Assembly: GCA_038501625.1 (NCBI GenBank)
Contig: JAZAYU010000087.1
Span: 1,418,001-1,482,000, forward strand
Length of the DNA: 64,000 nucleotides
Origin: Corbicula japonica
Taxonomy: Eukaryota; Mollusca; Bivalvia; Venerida; Cyrenidae
Reading direction: 5' to 3'
The number at the start of each line of letters is the position of its first letter. The stretch's first letter is position 1. The position numbers and the translations under genes are program-made. The notes under the pieces were generated by a model that had not been told where the DNA came from, did no database searches, and saw only the letters and a list, made by a program, of their open reading frames with translations. Shown here in pieces: positions 36,901 through 50,700 of this stretch.

Positions 36901-39900
36901 TTTTTTCATTTGGACTTAACTGTCCATAAATCAAATAATGGAAGGCAAATTCCAGTCGTCAATGATGTGTTTCAAGTTTGTACATTTAATTTTTCAAGTG
37001 CAACATTTTCAATAATAATGCCCTCCTTTGCACATTTTGGTCCGTCTGTCCATCTGTAACCAACCTTGTCTGGTCAATAACTAGGCAACAGTTTGGTATA
37101 CAGTCCTAAGATTTGGTAGGGAAGTTTGTCATCGCATGAAGATGACCTTTATAGATTTTGAGGTCAGGAGGTCAAAATCAAGGTCACAGTGACCTTGGAT
37201 AAATGAACAGCAGATTACTATCCAGTTGGCGTTTGTGAGATTTTGGGGCATTCATGTTTCGCAAAAATTTCTTGTTAATTTAAATGTGCCTCATCTTTTG
37301 ACAGGTTCCTGGGCAGTAACAATCATGATACATACTTTTCGAGCACCCAGAGGAGTCGGATTGTTTGGGAGATTCTAACAACTGCTGCCTACGGCAAGAG
37401 GAAGAGAGCCGAGATCGGGATTGAGCGGTTGATAGAAGAGGATGTGTACAGTGCTGCCTTCCCACTGCATGATGTAAGAGACTTTTAGGGCTTTTTGAGT
37501 GCAAGATAGAAGAAATATTTGCAGAAATACTGTATTATTTGAATATGCCATTTGCTTTCTAGGTATGGGTTATATAATGTGAGCAAACAGTATCAGACAG
37601 CATATTTGTGCCATCTGATCAGGATCTACACTGTTTGCTTCATGGTCAGAAATAACCTAATGAATTAAAAAGTGTTACCACTGACTTCCCTTTAGGAAGA
37701 TTTTATGCATTTATGTAAAATGGTTACAAATGTCACTTTACTGTGTAACATTACACTTCATTGCAATTGATATTTGGACATGTTGTGAAACCTCATATAT
37801 ATTTCAGGCACTTTAACAAGAAAGTAAATTATTAAGGGAAAGATAAATTCTTTGACATTTTCTTTCTTTCCATACTTCTAGCAAATTTTGACTTCCCTGT
37901 AAATTATGGCTTGGTCTTGATTGAAACCCACACAGACTTTGATGTGGTGGAATTTAGCCATATTTTCCCTGGAACGTGGGATTTAGTTTCAGAAATAATG
38001 AAATATAATTATGTTCTTGTGTTTTATTAGTAAAACAAGTACTGTCAGTAGAGCAGAATCTGTTGCGTAATAAAGTCACAAGTGCATAGAACAAGTGATT
38101 AAATTAATCACTTCCCAATAACTGAGTGTACACTGACAGATATTTATTATTTTGGTTTCATCCTTTAAGTATTTTTGTGTCACCCTTTCAAAGAAAATGT
38201 GATAGGAATCACTTTGTCAGTTAGTCAGTTTGTCATGTTGGCTTTAACTTTGCCATTTCTTAATATTTCTTAATCAAACTTTCAAATTATATTGCTTATG
38301 CAAAAAACGGTCATGATGATGCCAGGTTCTTTAGGTCTAGGTCAAATTTGATGGATTTATGTACTGTTGTTGTGTTCAAATATGTTTTTATTCGGACAAA
38401 GTATGCAGGGTGACACAAGTGTTCAACTGAACAGCCACTTAATGTTGAGAATTTTGAACTCCGTAGTTGTCAGTTATTTAAGGCCTTAAGAAATGAACAG
38501 ACATAATCCTGGCACATGAACTGTCTATAATGAGATTGTACTTCTGAAGAAAAATACAAAGTATGGTAAGTCCTAGGATAAATTCTGTGAATTATTTCTT
38601 CTTGAATTCAAGAAACCAGGGCTTAAGAATTGAATGCTATCTCCTTTTACTGTCAAATTTGCATGTACTGACAACACTTTAATAAAATCACTTGATATAG
38701 TTTCCAGGTGTGTTTTGAATTGAGATTTGAATAAATTGTGTTAAATCAGTGGTAAATATATTGTGTTAGAAATATAAAGTTTTCAGTTCCTTTCTGAAAA
38801 GTGGTTTCATTTCTGATAGATTTTAGGTCTTTAGAAAGGGCATTCCACCATTTTGGTCCTACTACAGCTATTGATCTGTCAGCGATTCTGGTTCTTGTTT
38901 TTGGAACAGTAAATTGAATGTCATCTGAAGATCTTAGTCTGTATTTTCCCTGAATACAGTTAAACAAACAGGCTTCCCTGCACAGTATGAAAAACAATAA
39001 CAAGAATTTTGAACATAATTCTTGCCCTCACAGGCAAACAATGAAGAGATTTAAGAATTTCAGTAGTAGGATGATCATATGGAGCACTGGTAACAACTCT
39101 TGCAGCTTAGTTCTGAACTTTCTGAAGTTTATTGACCAGATAGGCATGGATATCCGTAAAAAGACCATTGCAGAAGTCAATATGTGAATGAATAAGCCCG
39201 TGTACCATTATTTCTGTTGAGTTTTGAGATAGATGTTTGCGAATGTCTTTTAGATTTCTAAGCTGGGCATAAGCGATCTGACATTTCTTTCTAATATGAG
39301 AATCAAAATTTAGAGTGCATTTTTTGAAAGGAAGCAATTTTCTTCTCGGATTTACTAGATAATATTCCTGGCCAGTCTTAATTGTTGTGGAACTGTTTTT
39401 TCTTTGTCAGAAAGTTTTATGGTTGTTTGCTAGATAATAGCCCCAGAGAAAATTGTCCAGACTAGATTTGTTACAGAAATTACCAATTATTTATATAATG
39501 AACGAAATAATGAGTATTTTGGACAGATTTGAGTATTTAAGTGTGTAGCATTGCTTTTTGCCTCATTTGCAACCCGTCGGGTTGAATTGACCCAGATTAG
39601 CACTCAGATTTGCACAGTTTGATCTGGATTTACACTGTTTGCTGTTCAGTCCATAAACTCATTACTCCATAGATGCCTTTTGTCACATCGGCAACCATGG
39701 TGGATCCAGGTGCCAAGGTTATAAAACTGAGATTAGAAACCAGTCTCAAATCTCAAGCATCTGATTGGCTAAAATGGCGACTGGTTGCCATTTCAGCCAA
39801 TCAGATGCTTGAGATTTGAGACTGGTTTCCATGCTCAGTTTTATGATCTTGGGCACAGATTAGTCATCACATCATGCCTTCTGTTTGCTTCATAGTCAGC

Positions 39901-42900
39901 AATAACCTTATAAATCTCGAAGCAAAAAGTCTCTAACTATGAAGCGACTATAATAATAGATGGTCAATCCAGATCAGACAGGATGAATGTGCTATTTAAT
40001 CTGGATCTACACAAAAGTGATGTCTGATCAGGATTGCACTTTTTTTTTTGGTAAAAAATAAAATAATCAATCAAAAAGTAAACAGTGCAGATCCTGATTG
40101 GATGATAGGATGTGCCAGCTGATCCTGGATCTACTCTGTTCGCCCACTCATATAAGGTGTATCTATGGGGTAAAGGGTAAAGAAATAATTTATTTAAATT
40201 AACCTTTGTATTTATTGCTTTGAACTGCTGGCCCCTGCTTGAATGGGCATTAATTTCTATTTTCTTCATTTAGGGGCCATATGAACTGCCGAAACTTCAT
40301 CACTTGGACACAGAAGAACTCAACGACCGTCAGATACTGTATCACTTCTGGGGAAGATGGGGAAAATGGTACAAGTACCAGCCTCTGGACCACATCAGAG
40401 AGTACTTCGGAGAGAAGATTGGCATTTACTTTGCCTGGCTAGGTAAACACTTTATACAAGACATAATTGGGGCGTGTCTAAGAAAAGGCACTTTTGGAAA
40501 ATTGACGTCAATTCTTGAAATGACATCAAAATATTGAGCAAGACAACATGGCTTTTTATGCATTTCGTGGTAAATAAACAGTGTTATTATAGTTTGTAAC
40601 AAAACCCTCACTTTTAAAGTCCAGTTCTAACTAGTACATTTAATGGGGAACATCTCACACCACCCTTCTTATAAATATATTTTGTCATATTTACCCTTTA
40701 TTCCATAGACACACTTTTATTGTGTAGGCAAACAGTTTAGATCCAGATCGGTTGGCACATCCATGATCAGGATTTAAACTGTTTGCTTTTTGATTTGTTA
40801 GGTTATTTCTGACCAAAATGCAACCAGTGCAGATCCTGGTCAGACGGCACAGATGTGTCAGCTAATCTGGATCTACACTGGTTGCACATGCGTAAATTAT
40901 TTTATTTTATTTTTCTAAATTTTCAAAAAAAAATTTGAAGCATGAGGTTCATTTAGTCATCATGTTAAAGTGTTGTAAAAACCTGAAATGTTATTTTGTT
41001 GTTACAGGTTTCTACACAGCTTGGTTGTTGCCTGCTGCTGCGGTTGGTGTGTTTGTGTTCCTGTATGGTGTGTTCACAATGTCCAGTAACACACCAGCGT
41101 AAGTGATTATCTCCATAAAAACTTCTTTTGACCCAGATCAGATGGCATGGATCTGGATCTACACTGTTTTCCTATACAATAAAAACCATAACAAGATTTA
41201 AACTGTAAAAGTATTACACACAATTATATAACTTTAACATTGTCTTGTTGTTGATTGATCTAAAAACTAAGAAAACTTAGTTGAACTATAAAGTATGGCT
41301 TATTACGACAATTCGGAATTCTTTAGACTTCAAAAGGGATAATGATCATGCCATTATGTAACATTTTTAATATAAACCTAACACGATTCAGTCCCGACAT
41401 ACTCTATCGCTTGTTTGGTAGAACTATTGGAATAGTCGGAATTCAATTCTGGTTTAGTTCCAACCGCGCCCACAGTTAAAAAGACTGACATGAACTGTAA
41501 TTATATAATTGTGTGTAATACAAGGGCCAATCCAGAGGGCGTTCAGTGGGGTTGCTTGAACCCCATTTTTGAGCAGCAAAATTTAAAATTCACGGGGATT
41601 TTGACCAAAAAGTTGGAAATAATAATGTAACTACACTAAGACTGACCCAAACTAAACCCCTTGGTGAAAGACTTGAATCCGACCCTGATATGAATAAAGA
41701 AGGCAGTTACAACTGTTCTTCACCCAACACATGATATAGAATTATTAAAGAGCTAGACCCTGGGCCCAAGATCATAAGACCAATCTCAAATCTCAAACAT
41801 CTGATTGGCTTAAATGGTGATCAGTCAGATGATTTAGATTTGAGACTGGTCTCCAGTTTTAGTTTTATAATCTTGAGCACAAGTTTGAAGCAAGCCGTTT
41901 GTTTCAAATATTACATTAGGAAAATTTAATAAACTTTCACAGTCACATATAATTTAAATATTGGGAGCCAGGTGTATGTTGCTGATTTATGCTTCAGAAA
42001 TTTGGTGTATGAAAGACATTTTCAGGAGAAATAATGGATGATTTACTGTTATTTTTCCAATATGTGTTCTAGGAATAAAGAGATACTGAAATTTTGAGGA
42101 AAAAAACAACATTATAAACCTTTACTCTATGGATATCCTTTTCATCACATAGGATACCATTGTAGATCCAGATTATCTGGCACATCCACTGCACTCTGAT
42201 CTGGATTTATACTGTTTCTTTGTAAAAAATAAGCTACTGAATGTTAAAGAGAAAACTTTAGATCCAGATCACTGATGTGCAGGGTGAGGATGATCTGGAT
42301 CTACACTAGTTGTCCATAGAATGTAAAGGGTTTACTACTGGAAGAACCTTGTGTAAGCCTACTTCTTAAATCAATTTTTACACAATATTACTTTCCTTGC
42401 TGTTGTCAAACACTTTTGAAACATATAAGTTAACCGCTTATAAAAATTAATGGTACCAGCTATAATTGCCAGCCTTTTGAAATATGTTATGTTTACTATA
42501 GTTTAAATTGGGGAGACTTATTCAAGGATGTTGGGCAATTAAATGTGGACTTAAAGGAAAAGGTACAGTAGGCCTATTCAGTTTATACAGTCACACTTTC
42601 CATGTTTTCCATATGCTTCTGTACTTTTAACATTAAGATATCATAAACTAGGCATATTTCATGAGGCACATCTGACTATTAAACAGCACACCTTTATAAA
42701 TGCAGTAAACGTAAATTTTCCTTAGTCCTAAACCCCCACATTCCATTGACCATCAATGAAAATTACTGATTTCAATTAATTCCTTATGTGACTATTTTCA
42801 GAAATGAGGTATGTGACAGTAACCAGACCTATCTAATGTGTCCGCTATGTGATGAAGATATAGGATGCCCGTACTGGCATTTGTCTGACGTGTGTATATA

Positions 42901-45900
42901 CACGAGGATAGCTTACCTGTTTGACCACCCAGCCACTGTGTTCTACGCCGTGTTTGTGTCGTTCTGGGGTAAGTTTTGTGAAATAATGTGAACTTGAAAA
43001 ATTGATAGCTTGTAACTTAAGTAGTAATATTGAAATACTGTAAAACAGATAAATTCACTTTTTATAATAAAAAACTGTAAAATTGACTCATCACTTCTTT
43101 GTCAGAAATTACCTAATTATTCTAAAAGCCACTATTATAGATCCTGATACAGTCTGAAAATCATGAAATTGACAATCGGATCGGAAGCGGATCGGAAGCG
43201 GACCGCAAACCGATCCCGTTAGGAGCGCAATGGAAGCGCAATCGAATTGGAAACGGAATGGAATCGAAGCGAATCGCTTTGAGCGTTTGGATCGCTTGGA
43301 GTGAAAAGACCGGAGTATTTTGACCGGATCGGAATCGCTTTGAACGTTTGGATCGCTTGGAGTGAAAAGACCGGAGCGTTTTGACTGGATCGGAATCGCT
43401 TTGAGCGTTTGGATCGCTTGGAGTGAAAAGACCGGAGCGTTTTGACCGGATCGGATCGGATCGCTTCTATTTGCAGTTTTTCAGTTATGTATAGGAATCG
43501 GAATCGGAAGAATCGGTTTGAGCGTAAAGATCGCTTGGAGCGCAATGTCTTGCGTTATAGTTAATGACCAATGAAAATCGGGAGCGAAAAGATCGGAATC
43601 GGAAGAATCGGTTTGAGCGTCAAGATCGTTTGGAGCGCATGATCCGGAGTGAAAAAATTGGAGTGCAATCGAATTGGAATTGGACCGCAATGGGAATGGA
43701 ATCGGATCGGTTATAGATGACATTAGGATCGGAAGCGGACCGGATCGGAATCGGAAAAATTGTCAATTTCATAATTTTCAGTACTGTAGACTGCATGGAT
43801 GTGCAGGCTGAAGGGATTAACACTGTGCTGAAGGTTATAACACTGAGATTGGAAACCAGTCTCAAATCTCAGTTTTATAACCTTGGACACTGGTGATACA
43901 TAAGATATTAACTTAATCCATTGAGTAAAGGTTAAGCAAAAATGTTCTTTTCATGATCTGTGAAGCATTGAAACAAACTCCTTGTCTTGTTTGTTTTTCT
44001 AGCGGTGACATTCCTGGAGTACTGGAAGAGAAAGAATGCCAGTTTAGCTCATCACTGGGATGTCTCGGACTATGAAGAGGAAGAGGTCAGGGCCCAAGAT
44101 CATAAAACTAAGTTTTGAGATCAGTCTCAAATCTTGAGGATCTGATTGGCTGAAATGGCGACTTGTCGCCATTTCAGCCAATCAGATGCTTGAGAATTGA
44201 GACTGATCTCTAGATTTAGTTTTATGATCTGTGGCACAGTTAACACATACTTACCACCCTTTAAGTTCAAAAATGTTATATTCATTTGCAATTTTCTTGC
44301 ATTATGCAATACGCAAGATTCAGTCATAAAGTGTAGTATAATTGGATTGTAATTCTTTCTGCTGAATACAAAACCCCAAAATATTTTTTTGGTAACTTTT
44401 TATTTTTGATTATTCTAGAGCACAAAAAAGAAGAATCATCACTTTTACATAATACACTGCAGACGCTTTATAACCCAGGCCTTTTATGATCATGATCTCT
44501 TATATTGAAATTTGTTAATTGCATGTGGTTGTAAGAAATATCATTTGCCGATTAAAGTGTGTGGAATCATGACATAATGTGAAATTGTGCATAATCTCGT
44601 TAGTTGTACATGAGGTAGTATGTTTGCACGGTAAAATCCAGTCATGTATTTTGCGCTGTAAAATCACTTAATTGAATGGCGGTTATTTGAATATTTCGCT
44701 TAATATAGTAGAATATTAAAACACAAAACCATTTTTATCTATTTCTATGATAAAAAATCTCTTTATTTGAATAGGTCACCGCATGCATTTCGTTTATTAA
44801 GATAACACTTTCCCACCTTACAATGCCTTACGGTGCTAATCCTACTTGGAATTCACACGTTTCTGCCCCAAGGCTATGTACATTATCGGTAAACTCAATA
44901 AATCTGTCATTGTTTATCACCTGTGTTACATAATGACTTCTGTTCACTGGTACGCATAATTGTGTTTACAGTATACATTTATAGCAATGACGTCACAAAA
45001 CAGGTTTCCCCGCATTGAGAATTTTCATTTGTTTATGTGCATAAGATGATCACGTTTTCAGGAAACCGGGAAATTCCCGAATAAAAATAGATCAATCTTA
45101 AAACGAAAGAATCGAAAAATATCTGTTCTTTTTCGACAAATTTATGCTAATAAAAAATAAAATACCATTCTTGCTCGATAATTAGAACGTTAATTAGATC
45201 ATGCAAACGAATCTTTATTTAGGATGGGTTTTATAATAACGTACAGCAATGTTTTGGCGCCCCAAGGGAGAAAAATAACTATTCACAAAGAAGAAGATAG
45301 TGGTATAGTAATTGGATAAAGATCGTGAATTTCGGATACGAAAGGTTACGAAAGAAAATGAGTCGACTATGTTGGCAAAACTGAAAATTTTTTAAACGGC
45401 ACAAAGTCGAAAGAATCAAACGTATACACAGCGCATTTACAGAGTATTGGTTATCTTCAAACTGGATTTTATTGAACATGATGATACAGATATATTACTG
45501 AGCGCATTACCCCACCCACCACTGATGAAACTGAGAATTTGTAAGCTTCCTATATTATGATACTCCGGTTAATTGAATCGAGGATCCTGACAAATAGACT
45601 ATTCAAATAACCAAATTCTACTGTACTGTGTTATAAAAAGACTGCAGTGTATTCAGAAAACTTCACTGGTTCTAGTTTTGCTTTTTTTGGCAAAAAAATT
45701 ATTTGTTTTATGAAGAAATAACCAATGACCAGTTGATTCTTTGGGGGTTTGATTACTACACCTTTAAGGACCACTGGGTTTTATGCACATGAATATAAAT
45801 GCACTGACAGTATTATAAATAGTTAATAATTTGTATTATTTTAGTCATGTTTCATTGTAGGAGAGGCCCCGACCTGAGTACGCAGCAAAGGCCCCTACGT

Positions 45901-47559
45901 ACGAAGAGAACCCAATTACCCGAGTGAAGGAGCCATATTTTCCACCGCGGAAGAGACTTCCCAGAATCCTGTCTGGCATTGCTGTGATAATTATCATGGT
46001 GAGAAGATAGAATGTCAGATATATGGGGGTTACAGTTTTCCAAACTGACCCTGGTCCCATATAACCCTTTCCTCCATAGACTCACATTTATTGCGTGGAC
46101 GAACAGTGTAGATCCAGGTCAGCTGGCACATCCGTGCCATCATTAGGTTCATTAGGTTATTTTTTAACAAAATGCGACCAGTGCAGATCCTGTGTTGGCT
46201 GATCTGGATCTACACAGGTCGCATATGCGTAAAAATGTGTATATATGGAGGAAAGGGTTAATTTAGTTGAATAGACATTGTGGCTTTTTATCATGTGTTT
46301 CAAGGTTAAATTAACATAACGTAGTCAAAATATAATAAAATAAATGTGAAATAAAATCAAAGATAAGAGGAAAAAAAAATCCAAATGCATTGTGGTATTA
46401 TTAAATTTTGAGCAGAAGGCACAATGACATGTTGGGGGAGGCATTAATTCGCGCAGATGTATTAGCCAAGTAAATATAATGATACCAGAAGAAGTAAAAA
46501 CTAAAATTTAAAAAAAAAAAAAAAATTCTGTGACATGCCTCATATAAAATATACTTGACTATAAGGCTTAAAATAAATCAGTAACATTGACAAATGAAAT
46601 TTACAATGAAGTCCAATAGAATAACAAACAATGATTAGCTGGAGATTTATTTTTTTCAGATGTCCCTGGTTATAATATTTATCGTTGCTGTCATCATGTA
46701 CCGTGTGCTGGTGAGCATCCCACTGTTTAAGAACACAACAACCCGACCTCGTGCTCAAATCATCGCCAGCATGTCATCTGCCATCGTCAACTTGATATTC
46801 ATCATGATTCTTGGACGAGTTTATGAAAAACTGGCCTTAATTATGACACAGTGGGGTAAGCATTGTCTTTCAGTTGTGAATGTCAAATGAATTGTGAGGG
46901 TTTTTAAATAATCTTTATGTTCATTTATAATATTGATTTTTGTTGTTGTTGTTGTTGTTTTTTTTCCATTTTTTTTTAAGAAGACCAGAATTATTGTAAA
47001 TAAATCATTTTGTTCAAACTTAATATGTTACCTTCTTTCAATTTAATAAAGAATTTATTATAATTATTTTATTATTTTATTATTATTATTATTATTATTA
47101 TTACAGGCCTGCCAAATCTCAGGATTTTATCTGAAATCTCAGGATTTTAAGTTACTTCTCCGGATCTCCGGATTTATGTTCAAAATCTCCAGATTTCTAT
47201 GAAATTGCAAAAAATATAGATTAATTAGACCTAATTTAAAAGTTGTGCAATTAACATAATAGTTATTCTACTGCAGTCACACATTTCCTGTTTATTACGA
47301 GATAACGAGGACGTGGTCAGTGGTATGCTGCCTCAGTGCCTCTGGCACAATTATAAAATAACCGCTTGTCATAAACTAAACAAGGGACTGGATGTTTCAC
47401 CTGCTTTTATCTACTTTCATTGCAAATTCATTCTAATATTGTCAAAAACAGTTCTTAACAGGTTTAACAGAAAGTTAAAAGATGAATGATAAAAATAGAA
47501 AAAAGTCAGTTTAAAACAAGTTATTAGACCATTTCTAACAAAATCGGCAAACTTCATTT

Positions 47560-47609
<50 letters not shown>

Positions 47610-47741
47610 TTTTTGTTGAGGCACAGTCATAATGAACAGCAGCAATAAGACAACAACAACAACATCATCATTGTCGTCATCATCATCATTGACATATTCA
47701 GACAAATCTCTGGATTTTTAATGAAGAAGTTTTGGCAGGCC

Positions 47742-47772
<31 letters not shown>

Positions 47773-50700
47773 TTCTCCTTTTCCAATGTCGGGCATTGCC
47801 ATCAAATTTAATTTATTTAAATCAAACACTTCCTGGAATCAGCTATGAAATCTTGCTTTCTCCATCCTTAAGATTCTTTTTAATACATTTAAAATGAATG
47901 ATATCTCTTGAAATGTTAAAAAAATAATAGTATTTCTTAACCTTTTACTCCATACATATGCATTTTAATGTGCGCTTGACCAGTGTAGATCCAGATCAGC
48001 CAGCACATCCGTGCCAACTGATCAGAATCTTCACTGTTTGCTTTTTACGTAAGCAGTACAAATCCTGATGAGATGTGCTGGCTGATCTGCATCTACAATA
48101 CCCTTGGGATAACAGCCATATCCCATGGATTTAAAGCAGTGAATTCCATGATTAAATGATGACATAGATACTGTGAATGAATTTTATTATGGTCGAAATG
48201 CTATTTTTTTGCTAATTCTGCCTCATTTTTGAATCCCTTTGTTTTATTTCCATTTCAGAAATGCACAGAACCCAGACTGAGTTTGAAGATCAACTGACAT
48301 TCAAAGTTTTCATTTTCCAGTTTGTCAATTTCTATTCATCAATCATCTACATTGCATTTTTCAAGGGCAGGTAAGCATGTTTTACTTATTATTTATGTAC
48401 AGGTCAAGGTTTTTATGCACCCACAAAGTGGGAGGCATATAGCGTTGCACTTTTGGCATCAACTGCTCATTAACTATTGGACGGATTTCTTTCAAACATA
48501 CACAGATGATTAACCAGGATGTGTAATAATCATAAAGAAATGATTTTTTCCTGCCACCATGTTTACCAGAGTTATGGTTCTTTGATACAAATTTTGTAGG
48601 CAGCCACTTTAAATCAGTTTATTTTAATTTAAAACAAAATAGATTGTGTTTAAGTCTTTTGTTTTTACTTACAGGTTTGTTGGATATCCAGGACACTACA
48701 CAAGGTTTTTTGGGCTGAGGAGTGAAGATGTGAGTTTTGTAAATTTATGAAAAAAATACTTTGTTGTTCTTCATTTTTTAACTCTTTACTTGTTAAAGAA
48801 ATGTAATCAACTCACTTCTCATCCAGCTTTAGCCATTAACCCTTTCCTTGATATATACACATTTTTACGCATGTGCGACCAGTGTAGATCCAGATCAGCC
48901 GGCACATCCTTGCCATCTGATCAGGATCTGCACTGGTCGCATTTGGTCAGAAATAACCTATTGAATCAAAAAGCAAACAGTTTAGATCCTGATCAGACGG
49001 CATTTATACAGGAAAGGGTTAAGGCTTATATGGGTCTACACTGGTCGGAAATATAACATTTGCTCTCTAGATCAACACTAGAACTATTTCTTTTAAATAC
49101 TTTAATATTTTGCTAGATGATGTTGTTACCTTATAATTTAAAGTGTATTAAGAGACTGGTTTAAGTGTTTTAAATATCATGGCGCAATTTTCATTACGCT
49201 TATATCATGTTTATGCATTTTAAATTTCTGCATGTGAAAGTTTTTTGTATTTAAAGATAATAATATGAATCATTTTGTTGTCTGTTGTCACTTTTTGCTA
49301 TATGCACTTTTCATCATTATGTCTACGAAAAAATGCCAACCAGTCTGCGTACATGTGTACCAGCCAATCAGCGTTCATGTACCACAATAAAGTATCTGTG
49401 TTTATTTTTTTGCCACATAATGATAATTGGCAAAAATTAAACTGGCCAAAATAAAACACAGGCAATAAAGGGCAAAGTTGCGAAAATATCATGACATCCC
49501 AATTTATGGTAAAAGGCGTATATATGGAGTAAAGGGTTGTAGAGGATATTTGTTTTTACCAGTGTAAAATAGATTATCCGAGTGAGCTCCGGAACTGGTA
49601 CTTTCACGAGTGACAAAGCCACAAGTGAAAATACTTAATTCCGGAGTTCACAAGTGAAATATATTTCTATCACTGGTAAAAACAAATTTTCGTTTTATTT
49701 TATGCCTTAAGTGCGAAAATTGCGTGAATTTGACAAAAAAGTTGCAAGAAATGGCGCAGAAACCGCTTGTTTATGACGTGATGTCATGACGTCAAACATG
49801 CAAATTTGTGCCCGTTTTCTAAACGTTCTCATGTGGTATGCTATGTGCGTTTGGGTACCAACGTGAAAAAAATAAGTGAAAATAAAAAAGATATTCCACT
49901 GTTTTTCTGTTTGAAAACAATGAAATACCACTTTTATTTCACCGGTAAAATTCTATATTTAACTGAAAAGCATAAAATAAAAGTTAGTAATGCTACAGCT
50001 AGGAGTTAAAATACTGGTAGTGTAAAAACATAAATTCAAACATAATTTTAAACTAAGTGTGTTTATTTCAGTGTAATAATGGTGGATGTCTTGTGGAGTT
50101 AGCACAACAACTGGCGGTCATCATGATTGGCAAACAGATGATAAACAATGCACAGGAAATAATAGTACCGTAAGTTTAAGTTTAACCAGGTACTCTATTG
50201 TTATTGTTACTTTATGGAAATGAAGCTGCTGTGAGGAGTTCATAGTTGCATTAGCACGGTAAGTATAGAATGTTTTCATTAGTTCAGTGGATATAGCCCA
50301 TTCCTCTATAGATGCACCTTTATTGAGCGGGCGAACAGTGTACATCAAAATCAGCCAGCATGTCTGTGCCGGCTGATCTGGATCTTCACTGGATGCCAAT
50401 GTGATGAAAGGCATATTAATTATGTACCCCTTCAAAGCAGTGGGGGTATATTTTTTTTGCACATGTCGGTCGGTAAGTTTGTCTATTGGTCCATCCGTCC
50501 ATAACCATGCTTGTCCGGTCAATAACTAGACAACAATTTGAGATACAGTCCTCAGATTTGGTATAGAGGTTAGTCACCACAAGAAGATAACCCCTATTGA
50601 TTTTGAGGTAAGTAGGTCAAAGGTCAAAGTCACAGTGACCTGCAATAAAATACCAGCAGATTACTTTCTAATTGGTGTTTGTGGGGGGATGCATGTTTTA

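Noticed and set aside
43219..43865. Arg/Ser-rich frames of 80-108 codons on the minus strand
   Set aside because: Products of the GGATCGG repeats in the short family C element.
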